This document shows positions 1-10,341 of a stretch of DNA of 64,000 nt, in pieces. The stretch comes from Brachyhypopomus gauderio (lineage: Eukaryota; Chordata; Actinopteri; Gymnotiformes; Hypopomidae): NCBI RefSeq assembly GCF_052324685.1, contig NC_135212.1:3829705-3893704 (forward strand). The letters run 5' to 3'. Numbering within the stretch: position 1 is the stretch's first letter; each line of letters opens with the position of its first letter. The notes beneath the pieces were generated by a model. That model saw only the letters and a list, made by a program, of their open reading frames with translations. It had not been told where the DNA came from and did no database searches. A program made the position numbers and the translations under genes.

Positions 1-120
1 CAAATAAATTGGAATTGGACGATTTGTACTTACTGATCCCAATTGCAATCTATTTGAATGGGATCCCAATTCCAATTTATTTCCATGTGTCAAATAGATT
101 GGAATTGGGATGATTCATGA
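1..120. repeat. Hairpin-forming repeat with CCAATT...AATTGG arms
   Basis: Two inverted arms with the core CCCAATTNCAATYTATTT and its reverse complement AAATARATTGGAATTGGGAT occur here several times (around 37-57, 61-82 and 92-113). The same paired arms recur near 3165-3216 (continued after the hAT insertion at 4627-4700), 5705-5772 and 5807-5863. I read them as a family of short palindromic or MITE-like units of about 60 bp. No target duplication or known family was identified. Confidence 0.55.
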
Positions 121-135
121 TTACCATCCCTTTTC

Positions 136-216
136 CAATACACTCACTCACACACTCATACACACTCACTCACACACTCATACACACTCACACACACACA
201 AACACACACACACACA
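136..216. repeat. CA/CTCA-rich simple repeat
   Basis: Low-complexity run of CACTCA and CACA units that ends directly at the first unit of the 183 bp satellite. Confidence 0.85.
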
Positions 217-1130
217 TGGTCTTGTGCTTTAAGTGTTAGAGGAGTTTCTGCCTAAAAGTGCAAATTCAAATGATAGCCACACCCAAACCATATGACCTTT
301 GAGTCTGTGCATGCACTATCTTTATCAATTTGTTGGGTCTAATAACACTCTGCAGGCACGTGTGGATACGTGCAGGTTTGGTCCCTCAGGGGCCCCGCAC
401 ACATGGTCTTGTGCTGTGTTAGAAGAGTTACTGCCTAAAAGAGCAAATTCAAATGATAGCCACACCCAAACCATATGACCTTTGAGTCTGTGCATGCACT
501 ATCTTTATCAATTTGTTGGGTCTAATAACACTCTGCAGGCACGTGTGGATACGTGCAGGTTTGGTCCCTCAGGGGCCCCGCACACATGGTCTTGTGCTGT
601 GTTAGAAGAGTTACTGCCTAAAAGAGCAAATTCAAATGATAGCCACACCCAAACCATATGACCTTTGAGTCTGTGCATGCACTATCTTTATCAATTTGTT
701 GGGTCTAATAACACTCTGCAGGCACGTGTGGATACGTGCAGGTTTGGTCCCTCAGGGGCCCCGCACACATGGTCTTGTGCTGTGTTAGAAGAGTTACTGC
801 CTAAAAGAGCAAATTCAAATGATAGCCACACCCAAACCATATGACCTTTGAGTCTGTGCATGCACTATCTTTATCAATTTGTTGGGTCTAATAACACTCT
901 GCAGGCACGTGTGGATACGTGCAGGTTTGGTCCCTCAGGGGCCCCACACACATGGTCTTGTGCTGTGTTAGAAGAGTTACTGCCTAAAAGAGCAAATTCA
1001 AATGATAGCCACACCCAAACCATATGACCTTTGAGTCTGTGCATGCACTATCTTTATCAATTTGTTGGGTCTAATAACACTCTGCAGGCACGTGTGGATA
1101 CGTGCAGGTTTAGACTCTCAGGGGCCACAA
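216..1130. repeat. 183 bp tandem satellite, subfamily 1 (about 5 copies)
   Basis: The word ATGGTCTTGTGC starts units at 216, 403, 586, 769 and 952, so the period is 183 bp (187 for the first unit). Copies are almost identical, which points to recent homogenisation. Each unit ends in a CTCAGGGGCCCC motif. The short open frames inside are by-products of the repeat and not genes. A monomer close to nucleosome length is typical of satellite DNA; any centromeric role is only a possibility. Confidence 0.9.
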
Positions 1131-2610
1131 GTGTGTGTGTTGCTCCTATTAAAAAAGGCCTACACAGCAACACGTTGACTGCTGCCAAACGCCAACGCTT
1201 CGAGCTACAGACCTGTATCTCAGGATCCTGCATCGGGCCATCACAGAGACGACCTCGACCGATTTTGGGACCCCTAGGTTAAATTTTGGCCCCTCAGCGG
1301 CCCCAAATGTATGTACATTTCTGTTTGACCTTTGGCCTACGACTACAGCGCAATATCTTTTAGGCTGCCATACGCCAACGCTTTGAGCTACGGACTTGCA
1401 ACTCGGGATCCTCCATCGGGCCATCACAGAGACGACCTCGACCGATTTTGGGACCCCTAGGTTAAATTTTGGCCCCTCAGCGGCCCCAAATGTATGAAAA
1501 TTTGCGTTTAAACTTTAGGCCTCTCCCTACAGTGCAATATCTTTTTTGCTGCCATACGCCAACGCTTTGAGCTACGGACTTGCAACTCGGGATCCTCCAT
1601 CGGGCCATCACAGAGACGACCTCGACCGATTTTGGGACCCCTAGGTTAAATTTTGGCCCCTCAGCGGCCCCAAATGTATGAAAATATGCGTTTAAACTTT
1701 AGGCCTCTCCCTACAGTGCAATATCTTTTTTGCTGCCATACGCCAACGCTTCGAGCTACGGACTTGGGCCTTGGGATCCTCTTTTAGGCCATAACATACA
1801 TGACCTCGACCGATTTTGGGACCCCTAGGTTAAATTTTGGGCCCTCAGTGGCCCCAAATGTATGTACATTTCTGTTTGACCTTTGGCCTACGACTACAGC
1901 GCAATATCTTTTAGGCTGCCATACGCCAACGCTTTGAGCTACGGACTTGGGCCTTGGGATCCTCTTTTAGGCCATAACATACATGACCTCGACCGATTTT
2001 GGGACCCCTACGTCAAATTTTGGCCCCTCAGCGGCCCCAAATGTATGAAAATTTGCGTTTAAACTTTAGGCCTCTCCCTACAGTGCAATATCTTTTTTGC
2101 TGCCATACGCCAACGCTTCGAGCTACGGACTTGGGCCTTGGGATCCTCTTTTAGGCCATAACATACATGACCTCGACCGATTTTGGGACCCCTACGTCAA
2201 AGTTTGGCCCCTCAGCGGCCCCAAATGTATGAAAATTTGCGTTTAAACTTTAGGCCTCTCCCTACAGTGCAATATCTTTTTTGCTGCCATACGCCAACGC
2301 TTCGAGCTACGGACTTGGGCCTTGGGATCCTCTTTTAGGCCATAACATACATGACCTCGACCAATTTTGGGACCCCTACGTCAAATTTTGACCCCTCAGC
2401 GTCCCCAAATGTATGAAAATTTGCGTTTAAACTTTAGGCCTCTCCCTACAGTGCAATATCTTTTTTGCTGCCATACGCCAACGCTTTGAGCTACGGACTT
2501 GGGCCTTGGGATCCTCTTTTAGGCCATAACATACATGACCCCGACCGATTTTGGGACCTTTACGTCAAATTTTGGCCCTTCAGCGGCCCCAAATGTATGC
2601 TTGTGACTGT
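1131..2610. repeat. 183-184 bp tandem satellite, subfamily 2 (about 8 copies)
   Basis: The word GCCAACGCTT recurs at about 1191, 1374, 1558, 1742, 1925, 2109, 2293 and 2477, a period of 183-184 bp. The unit sequence differs from the preceding array, but the period matches and a CTCAGSGGCCCC hinge is shared at the same phase. The array enters at about 1110-1150 and leaves at about 2590-2680 through monomers that are half subfamily 2 and half subfamily 1. There are no coding features. Confidence 0.9.
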
Positions 2611-2674
2611 TCTGTGTTAGAAAAAAAACACCTTTAAAACTTAGCCACGCCCAAACGGTATGACCTAGGGCTCC

Positions 2675-3165
2675 GTGCTTACAGTATGTTGTTCCAAAGC
2701 CCTCTCAGACATCCCTTATGAAATTTCATGACCCTCCGACCTCGGGAAAGTCACTTCCTGTTCCACTTCCTGGTTCGTTTTTTGACTTCCCGCCCACTTA
2801 CGGACACGAGCTTTTAGTATGTTGTTTGTGGTCCCTAACATAACTCCCCTGCAAAGTTTCGAGCCGATTGGCCCATGGGAACACCTACTTCCGGCCACGC
2901 CCACTTTTGGGGGCGGGGCTTAAATATGTTGTTTTAGGGGCCCCACACTACTCCCCTATGAAGTCTCAAGCCGATCGGCCTATGGGAACACCTACTTCCG
3001 GCCACGCCCACTTTTTGGGGGCGGGGCTTCAATATGTTGTTTTAGGGGTCCCACACTACCCCCCTATCAAGTTTCGGGCCCCTACAATATTCGGTTCTCT
3101 TCCTGTGCTCTTAACTCTAATTCTGAACTTTGTACACGCCCACCTGGGGTGGGTGGTGGCCAACA
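2675..3165. repeat. GC-rich degenerate tandem block, copy 1
   Basis: Imperfect units of about 100-130 bp share ATATGTTGTTT, GGCCACGCCCAC, GGGGCGGGGCTT and GCCGATYGGCC motifs. The whole block is repeated at 5222-5705 in the same order and orientation. The open frame across it (2868-3245) follows from the repeat structure and has no recognisable domain. Confidence 0.75.
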
Positions 3166-3219
3166 TCCCAATTGCAATCTATTGTGTGTCTAACCATCCC
3201 ACTTGCCATCTATTTAAGC

Positions 3220-4626
3220 CAGAGGTGGGGACTCGAGTCACATGACTTGGACTCGAGTCAGACTCGAGTCATTAATATTAAGACTTTTGACTTGACTTGA
3301 AAAAATATTCAGAGACTTAGACTTGACTTGGACTTTTACACTAATAACTTGGGACTTGAATTGGACTTGAACCTGTTTACTTGCAAAGACTTGATTTTTT
3401 TTTTACCCCAAATCTAAATTTTAAAATGCATATTAATATTTATAAAGTGTGCCCCATTAATTTCATTTCCGTCCTTCTGACGCAGACCGGTCCTCTGCTT
3501 TTCCACACTCTGTACGTGTGTGTGTGCATGAGCTGCAGCACAACCAATCAAATGGGGGGTTGGCGAACGTAAATTTTTACCGGGCGGGGTGTAAAATGTA
3601 CACAAATTAAGTATTATATCGCGATTGATCGATCGCCAGTGGTTGGTGCCAGAGCGAACTAGTAACTCATTGAATTATAGATGTGGATCAGAGGTAAATA
3701 AACTAGATTTTTTTCCGGCGTGAGAAATCGGATGTGTGGCGTGAAAGCGTGTGAAGACGGTCAAATGCGTGTGTCTCACGCTCAATGCGTGAGAGTTGGC
3801 AACCCTGGGTTCTGTATCTGAACTCGGGGAAGAGAGCCTCTCTCTGTCACCATCATAATATCCAGTTCTATCTCAACATGGATTGTGTATTTGAAGACAT
3901 CTACGTCGAGAAAAAAATATATTGACAAAAGTGGAGCGAGTTTTCAGCTATGGGGACATCATTCATCGTGCACAAATGACATACAGACTTTTGGCCAGCA
4001 AATGCAATGCAGAATAGTTTACTGAAATGTCTAAAGTTGCAGATTCCTGTTAATTGTTCAGTTCTTATATTTGTTTGTCTTGTGTCACTCACACATGTTC
4101 TCCAAGAAACCAGATAAGAGAAGAGAGGGAAAATGCTGTTATGGTTCTTTGTATTGTACTGTGAAAATATCAGCACTTTTTATTTGAACATGGAGTTCTA
4201 CTTATGACTTTTTCACAGAATATTTATTTCTGGAAAATTGTAGTTTAAAGTATGAATATTTTTGCAGCTAAGTTTAACAAATTGAACTGTGCAATAAAGA
4301 GGTGTAATTTTAATTTTTTTAATACTTCGTGTTTTCAGTTGCACATGTTTTATCAAGATTTGAGGAGAATACAGATTTAAAAAAGAACGCATGTCTATTA
4401 TTTACATTTAAAATATACCTGCAACATTGGTAAAAAAAAAAAAAAAAGACTTGAAAGGACTTGAAATTCCAAGTTTCAGACTTGGGACTTGACTTGACTG
4501 TTGCCTGTCTTGACTCGAGACTTGACTTGACTTGAGTGTCTTTGCTTGAGACTTGACTCGGGACTTGAGGTATAAAGACTTGGACTTACTTGAGACTTGC
4601 AAAACACTGACTTGGTCCCACCTCTG
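3220..4626. mobile_element. Non-autonomous hAT-type DNA transposon
   Basis: The element begins CAGAGGTGGGGAC and ends GTCCCACCTCTG, a terminal inverted repeat of the hAT type. It is flanked by a perfect 8-bp target duplication ATTTAAGC (3212-3219 and 4627-4634), the size expected for hAT transposases. Both ends carry long runs of GACTCGAGTC and GACTTGACTTG words (about 3235-3385 and 4445-4615), which look like subterminal transposase-binding repeats. The 1407 bp contain no transposase-like frame; the open frames inside are short and unrelated to known proteins. It must have been moved by a transposase supplied elsewhere. It interrupts one of the hairpin repeats. Confidence 0.88.
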
Positions 4627-4700
4627 ATTTAAGCATGCCAACAGGTAATTGCTTTTTCAATGTGTCCACGAAAAATGAATGGAAATAGATTGGGATTGGG

Positions 4701-5158
4701 ATGCGGCCAATCAGGGTTTAGGGAGGAGCTTCGAAGTCGGGGCGTCGAATGCTGGTTCGTCCCGGGGCCCTCGACCACATATCCGAAAACCGCATGTCTA
4801 GGCCCTTCCAGAGCCTTGTAAAAAAATCAGAAAAAAATATTCCTGAAAATTATTTTCAATGGACTAGGTGAATAGGATTTGTGTCCACGAACCATCTATG
4901 AGCACTATGTGAGATAAATTGGAATTGGGATGCGGCCAATCAGGGTTTAGGGAGGAGCTTCGAAGTCGGGGCGTCGAATGCTGGTTCGTCCCGGGGCCCT
5001 CGACCACATATCTGAAAACCGCATGTCTGGGCCCTTCCAGAGCCTTGTAAAAAAATCAGAAAAAAATATTCCTGAAAATTATTTTCAATGGACTAGGTGA
5101 ATAGGATTTGTGTCCACGAACCATCTATGAGCACTATGTGAGATAAATTGGAATTGGG
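4701..5158. repeat. Two-copy 229 bp tandem repeat
   Basis: Units 4701-4929 and 4930-5158 are nearly identical and both start ATGCGGCCAATCAGGG. A third start at 5159 diverges after a few bases. The unit junction lies in the AAATTGGAATTGGGATG arm of the hairpin repeat, so the arms may have served as recombination points. Confidence 0.9.
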
Positions 5159-5221
5159 ATGCGAAAGGGTTAGTAAGGATTTGGTTGGGCGGTGTGAAAA
5201 TTCCGCTTGGCGTTCGGACTC

Positions 5222-5705
5222 GGGCTTACAGTATGTTGTGCCGGAGCCCTCTCAGACATCCCCTATGAAATTTCATGACCCTACGACCTCGAGAAAGTCA
5301 CTTCCTGTTCCACTTCCTGGTTCGTTTTTCGACTTCCCGACCACCTACGGACACGAGCTTTTAATATGTTGTTTGTGGTCCCTAACAGAACTACCCTGCA
5401 AAGTTTCGAGCCGATTGGCCCATGGGAACTACAACTTCCGGCCACGCCCACTTTTTGGGGCGGGGCTTAAATATGTTGTTTTAGGGGTCCCACACTACTC
5501 CCCTACCAAGTCTCAAGCCGATCGGCTCATGGGAACACCTACTTCCGGCCACGCCCACTTTTGGGGGCGGGGCTTCAATATGTTGTTTAGGGGGTCCCAC
5601 ACTACCCCCCCACCAAGTTTCGGACCCCTACGACATTCGGTTCTCTTCCTGTGCCCCTACGCCCAATTCCTGAACTTGTACACGCCCACCTGGGGTGGGT
5701 AGTGC
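5222..5705. repeat. GC-rich degenerate tandem block, copy 2
   Basis: Direct repeat of the block at 2675-3165 with scattered substitutions. It ends in the same CACGCCCACCTGGGGTGGGT sequence followed by a hairpin-repeat arm. The 184-residue open frame through it (5148-5702) is not supported as a gene. Confidence 0.75.
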
Positions 5706-6151
5706 CCAATCATCCCACTTGCAATCTATTTCAATACCAAGCAAACACATGGTATAAACTGGAAATGGGATGTGGGTGGAGTTTGGGTGGGGTGTGTTCA
5801 AACCTCCCACTTGCAATCTATTTGAATAGCACGCAAACACTTAGAATAAATTGGAAATGGGATGCCATGCCCATTTGCCCATTATGCCACGTGCCACGAC
5901 TTAAAACTGACTTCGGATCAGTGGCCGGTATCGGGCGTGGTCCACGGACAGCGCGAGGGCGCCCCTACAGGCGTCCACGAAGCCCCTATTGACTTACCAG
6001 TGTGGTCAGTAAGGTAATCACAAAAGTGTCCAATCGGCAATTTAGTTAAACGGCAATTGGGATCCAAATTCGGGTTACAATCCCATTGCCCCACTATTGC
6101 GTACAATGGCAATTTATTTAGTTCATCAAAATCCCAAAACCCCACTACGTT
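5706..6151. repeat. Hairpin repeats and unassigned spacer
   Basis: Two further copies of the ~60 bp palindromic unit lie at about 5705-5772 and 5807-5863 (arms ATCCCACTTGCAATCTATTT and AAATTGGAAATGGGATG). The remainder up to the LTR has diverged CAATTGGGAT-like words but no recognisable gene. Confidence 0.5.
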
Positions 6152-6568
6152 TACTTACTTGTTTTCTGCCCCTTGTTATTGCTTTCTGGTGTGTCTTATC
6201 AAGTCCCTTGTTTGCTCAGTGGATTTAAGTCTTGTGTTTAGTCTCTTGTCTTGTCGGTTATTGTAAGTACTTCTTGCTCGTATACCTGTTGGATTCTTGG
6301 TGTTCTCTGTTTGTATATTTAGCCTGTTTGTACTCTCTGTTCTTTGATGTTCTCTTTCAGTTGTACTTCAGATTGTGGTTTTTCTAGTTATATGCTTGTT
6401 AATGCCTTTCCTTTTCTGTAGTCATGTTCCCCCAGTTATTTTAGTGTTTGGTTCCTATGTTAGGTGTTTGATGATTCTTGGTGTATGTTTTGTGTGCTTT
6501 GTGTATATGTATCATTAAACCTTTGTTCAGTCCGCATCTGCGTTCAGCCCTCTGTCCTAGTAGTCACA
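6152..6568 (+). mobile_element. 5' LTR (left end truncated) of gag-only retroelement
   Basis: This stretch aligns along its length with 8735-9110. It shares TTATCAAGTCCC, a CATTAAACC polyadenylation-like region and the end TCCTAGTAGTCACA. The first ~100 bp of the 3' LTR (starting TGTCAGGCC) are missing, so this copy lost its left end. Confidence 0.75.
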
Positions 6569-6586
6569 GAATAACCGACCCCCACA

Positions 6587-8197
6587 ATGAACGCAGCGGA
6601 CAGTGGAGTGAGGCATGTTGCTTGCCTGCCTCCTCCCAAAGATGATGAGGACTTTCAGGTACAGCTGGACTATTTTCAGTCATGTTTCATCTTGGACACT
6701 GCAGGTAAACCTGTTGCAATGCCCTCTTTAACTGACTCCCCAGACATGTACGATGGAGAGGAGCGTAATGCTGATGCCTTTGTTCTACAATGTAGCCTGT
6801 ATTTTCAGTTCCTGACATGCCCTATGCCACCGGAAAAGGCTCTGGTGCTCTTTATGAGGGCAAGACTACAGGGAAAGGCGCTTCAGTGGGCAAACCTCAT
6901 CCTTGCGCACCGGACGGAGGAAGCCTGGACTGTGGAGGGGTTTTTCAAACTCTTACAGGCTAGGTTCTCCGGTGTTGCCCCCCAGCCCTACAGCATGTCT
7001 GAGACTGTAGGTGCTACTACACCTCTTCCTGGAGTGGTCTTCTCCACCAGTATGGTGGATTCTCCTAAGACTTTTTTGGGGGGGTGCTATGAGCCTATGC
7101 GTCGGGCCCTCATGTCTCATCAGACCGACCCCATTGGCAATGTGGGGAGGAAGAGGGGACTGAGGGGCGGTGCAAGGGCATGTCCATGTTCCTCCCCAGA
7201 TGCTCCAGCGGCCTCGGCGCCTCCTGACCCGCAGCCAGCTGCCTCGGCGCCTCCTGACCCGCAGCCAGCTGCCTCGGCGCCTCCTGACCCGCAGCCAGCT
7301 GCCTCGGCGCCTCCTGACCCGCAGCCAGCTGCCTCGGCGCCTCCTGACCCGCAGCCAGCTGCCTCGGCGCCTCCTGACCCGCAGCCAGCTGCCCAGGCCC
7401 AGGAGAGGCCTGCACCAGTCCCCGCGCCCCGGAGGGGCTCACTGCTTTCAGTCGCACAGGCCCAGGAGAGGCCTGCACCAGTCCCCGCGCCCCGGAGGGG
7501 CTCACTGCTTTTAGTCGCACAGGCCCAGGAGAGGCCTGCACCAGTCCCCGCGCCCCGGAGGGGCTCACTGCTTCCAGTCGCACAGGCCCAGGAGAGGCCT
7601 GCACCAGTCCCCGCGCCCCGGAGGGGCTCACTGCTTCCAGTCGCACAGGCCCAGGAGAGGCCTGCACCAGTCCCCGCGCCCCGGAGGGGCTCACTGCCTC
7701 GAGTCGCACAGGCCCAGGAGAGGCCTGCACCAGTCCCCGCGCCCCGGAGGGGCTCACTGCCTCGAGTCGCACAGGCCCAGGAGAGGCCTGCACCAGTCCC
7801 CGCGCCCCGGAGGGGCTCACTGCCTCGAGTCGCACAGGCCCAGGAGAGGCCTGCACCAGTCCCCGCGCCCCGGAGGGGCTCACTGCCTCGAGTCGCACAG
7901 GCCCAGGAGAGGCCTGCACCAGTCCCCGCGCCCCGGAGGGGCTCACTGCCTCCTGTTGCACAGGCCCAGGAGAGGCCTGCACCAATCCCCGCGCCCCGGA
8001 GGGGCTCACTGCCTCCTGTTGCACAGGCCCAGGAGAGGCCTGCACCAGTCCCCGCTGCCCGCCAGCCCGTCACCGTCCATCCTGTTCCCCCAGTGACTGT
8101 GTTGCCCACTTGTGGTCATGGACTTGATGTATTGTCTACTTCTCCCCCTGGTGTATCCCCATTTTTGCCTTGTTCTGTTCCCTGTCTCTGTACGTGA
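6587..8197 (+). CDS. Gag-like protein with proline-rich minisatellites
   Basis: An open frame of 536 codons starts 19 bp after the left LTR. Residues ~1-150 resemble the capsid/gag region of Ty3/Gypsy-type and domesticated gag genes: a Pro-rich stretch, then PEKALVLFMRARLQGKALQWAN and a helical FFKLLQARF segment. From about residue 205 it becomes two coding minisatellites. The first is six copies of a 10-residue ASAPPDPQPA unit (30 bp each). The second is about ten copies of a 21-residue unit containing ERPAPVPAPRRGSL (63 bp each, 7391-8050). There is no zinc knuckle, protease, reverse transcriptase or integrase. The PxxPxR cores look like SH3 ligands, which is inference only. The repeats also leave both reverse-strand frames open; I treat those as shadows. 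The element would need enzymes from an autonomous relative. Confidence 0.65.
   Translation: MNAADSGVRHVACLPPPKDDEDFQVQLDYFQSCFILDTAGKPVAMPSLTDSPDMYDGEERNADAFVLQCSLYFQFLTCPMPPEKALVLFMRARLQGKALQWANLILAHRTEEAWTVEGFFKLLQARFSGVAPQPYSMSETVGATTPLPGVVFSTSMVDSPKTFLGGCYEPMRRALMSHQTDPIGNVGRKRGLRGGARACPCSSPDAPAASAPPDPQPAASAPPDPQPAASAPPDPQPAASAPPDPQPAASAPPDPQPAASAPPDPQPAAQAQERPAPVPAPRRGSLLSVAQAQERPAPVPAPRRGSLLLVAQAQERPAPVPAPRRGSLLPVAQAQERPAPVPAPRRGSLLPVAQAQERPAPVPAPRRGSLPRVAQAQERPAPVPAPRRGSLPRVAQAQERPAPVPAPRRGSLPRVAQAQERPAPVPAPRRGSLPRVAQAQERPAPVPAPRRGSLPPVAQAQERPAPIPAPRRGSLPPVAQAQERPAPVPAARQPVTVHPVPPVTVLPTCGHGLDVLSTSPPGVSPFLPCSVPCLCT
7205..8055 (+). repeat. Coding minisatellites (30 bp x6, then 63 bp x~10)
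   Basis: Six perfect 30 bp units (7207-7390) are followed by about ten near-perfect 63 bp units (7391-8050). The variation between units is concentrated at the last two codons before each VAQAQ start (LS, LL, LP, PR, PP). Both unit lengths are multiples of three, so expansion keeps the gag frame. Confidence 0.92.
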
Positions 8198-8641
8198 TAC
8201 CGTCATTGTTAATGTGCCCATGCCCGTTACTGTATTTGGTGTTGTTGTTTCTGTCCCTGTACCCATGTTTGTTCCTAGAGTTGTCACCCATTTTGTTCCT
8301 GTTCATGTGTCTGTAGTTTTGAATATATTTGCATCTGTCTTTGCCTCGTTCCCTGTTCGGATCCTGCTTCCCCGGTGTCTCGTCCTGTCCAGTCCCCAGA
8401 GGTCCCGTTTTCCTGTCCCCCTCAACCTGTTTCCGCTCCTGTGTTTGTATCTCCTAGCTCTCTGTCCCCTGAGCCTTCTGTTTTTGCCCCTAGGTCCTCT
8501 GTTCCAGTTGCATTCCCCTCAATGCATTCTCCCCAGCTCCCAGCTTGTCCTTCGTTTCCTGGTTTGTTTCCTCCTATCTGTGCTTGATGTTTTTTGAGTT
8601 TGGTTGCGCGCCTCGGAGCGGCGCGCCTTGGAGGGGGGTTC
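8198..8641 (+). other. Internal 3' region and polypurine tract
   Basis: Pyrimidine-rich sequence with TGT/CCC words and no recognisable protein. It ends in a purine tract GGAGGGGGGTTC immediately before the 3' LTR, as expected for the plus-strand primer site of an LTR retroelement. Confidence 0.6.
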
Positions 8642-9110
8642 TGTCAGGCCTGCCTCCCTCCTGTTGGTCATGTCTTCCGTTAGTCTTTTATTTTGAAATT
8701 CCTCATTGTGTCTGACTTCACTCCCCTGCCTTGTTTTCTGCCCCGTCTTATCAAGTCCCTTGTTTGCTCAGTGGATTTAAGTCTTGTGTTTAGTGTCTTG
8801 TCGGTTATTGTAAGTACTTGCTTGTATACCTGTTGGATTCTTGGTGTTCTCTGTTTGTTTAATTAGCCTGTTTGTACTCTCTGTTCTTTGATGTTCTCTT
8901 TCAGTTGTACTTCAGATTGTGGTTTTTCTAGTTATATGCTTGTTAATGCCTTTCCTTTTCTGTAGTCATGTTCCCCCAGTTATTTTAGTGTTTGGTTCCT
9001 ATGTTAGGTGTTTGATGATTCTTGGTGTATGTTTTGTGCTTTGTGTATATGTATCATTAAACCTTTGTTCAGCCCGCATCTGCGTTCAGCCCTCTGTCCT
9101 AGTAGTCACA
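8642..9110 (+). mobile_element. 3' LTR of gag-only retroelement
   Basis: A 469 bp repeat with TG...CA ends (TGTCAGGCC to TAGTCACA), preceded by the polypurine tract. Its last ~375 bp match the 5' LTR at 6152-6568 with small indels. No convincing target duplication could be found because the left end is missing. Confidence 0.8.
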
Positions 9111-9248
9111 TTATGCCACTGACACACCCCATTATCACAGAGTCATCTGAAAATTTCTGTAGATGACAGAGCTCAGAGTTGTATTGAAAATCTGAGATAT
9201 ACAGGGTGAACAGAAAAGGTGTGTTCTCCTGTGGTGCTCCTGTACTCA

Positions 9249-9780
9249 AGTACCCGTCGCTGCAGAATCAAAAGTCCAGGGGGTGGAGCTGGATCTAGAG
9301 CCAACTCCTCCCACCGTCCATAGTTTCTTTTGGTCGGTCCAGGGGGTGGGCGGAGCTGCATCTAATCCAACTCCTCCTACGTGTCGCTTACGTTTTCCGA
9401 CCAGGAAATACAATAAATTCACCCTTAAGACTTTTACTGTTTAAAGATCAAAATGTTCTTTAAATGTTATTTAAATAACACAATACATGTTTTTTTAAGT
9501 GTACAAGAAAACGTAAAAGTGGATAGGAATAATGATCTGTGATTGCCAACATAAGTACAGTACATTTCTTAAATATGTACAAATACAAATTACTTTTTTC
9601 GTTAGGATGGTACACTTCAGGTGTGCAGAATGGACAGTGGTATTTACTACAACATGTAGAGCATTTTTCAAAACCGTGATATGCATCTATAGATGGATGG
9701 AAAAATATAAATAGCATTATATTAGTTGTTGTGAAGTTTTTCAGTGAACTGTTTAATTCACGTGGCTGTGAAAGTGCAGC
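9249..9780 (+). mobile_element. 5' part of a TA-flanked TIR transposon
   Basis: Starts CCCGTCGCTGCAGAAT and contains the GGAGCTGGATCTAGA palindrome region and the ACACAATACATG stretch. It matches 33931-34375 of the complete copy in the ApoL intron. The right inverted repeat is not present, so this is a truncated copy. The short open frames here are not genes. Confidence 0.65.
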
Positions 9781-9919
9781 TTATTTTTTTGCCTATAAAA
9801 TCCACTCTTATTTTTGACATTTTGTCCTTTTAAAAAGAAAGACGCGATCATTTATTTCCATTGATGTGACGTCATCACACGATCAACCTGCACTTTTACA
9901 TTCGGATACTACGACGAGG

Positions 9920-10010
9920 CTGAAGTTGGTTACTTATTCGCAGTTTGAGATTCGTTTGGTTACTTATTCGCAGCTCCGTATTCAGCGGCTGAAGTTGGTT
10001 ACTTATTCAA
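9920..10010. repeat. Short tandem repeat GTTGGTTACTTATTCGCAG
   Basis: Three imperfect copies of a ~30 bp unit containing TTGGTTACTTATTC (near 9924, 9956 and 9994). Confidence 0.6.
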
Positions 10011-10045
10011 GAAGTGTGTGTTCACGATGCGTGTTTGCTGCGCAC

Positions 10046-10341
10046 TGTGACGGGAAGGGTGAGGGAAAATAAATGGAAGCGATCACGCCAAGTCTCAGGG
10101 AAATAGGATGGTTTAATATGTAAAGTGCGCAAACCAAAACCCGTGAACTGATCCGAATTAAGGATATAATAACCAGCAGTCAACTGGTACAAAGACAAAA
10201 CATATATAGACGAACAAACGACCCTCAGGTGAGACGGATCGCGGGCTCCGCCCACCTGAGGGACGAACACAACACCACACCCACAGGACAAGCTGCTGCT
10301 GTAGACGGGGGCGACCAGTAGGGGGCCGCCGTACCGTGACA
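10046..10341 (-). mobile_element. Solo-LTR-like element (minus orientation)
   Basis: A 296 bp unit with ends TGTGACGGG and ACCGTGACA, flanked by CGCAC and AGCAC (a possible 5-bp target duplication with one change). Read on the minus strand it begins TGTCACGGTACGG, has a TATATAT box-like stretch and a CATATTAAACC polyadenylation-like site, and ends CCCGTCACA, the layout of an LTR. No internal region is attached. Confidence 0.6.

Noticed and set aside
1031..1427. Small overlapping frames in the satellite
   Set aside because: They repeat with the satellite monomers and have no coding signature.
216..2610. CRISPR-like array
   Set aside because: Repeats are contiguous 183-184 bp monomers without unique spacers, in eukaryotic DNA.
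7110..8109. Reverse-strand open frames of 311 and 329 codons
   Set aside because: They mirror the 30 and 63 bp minisatellites of the gag gene, whose unit lengths keep all frames open; no independent start context or domain.
5882..9119. TTATGCCAC at 5882 and 9111 as target duplication of the gag-only element
   Set aside because: The left copy is ~270 bp away from the aligned LTR start and the duplication would be 9 bp, unusual for this class; probably chance.
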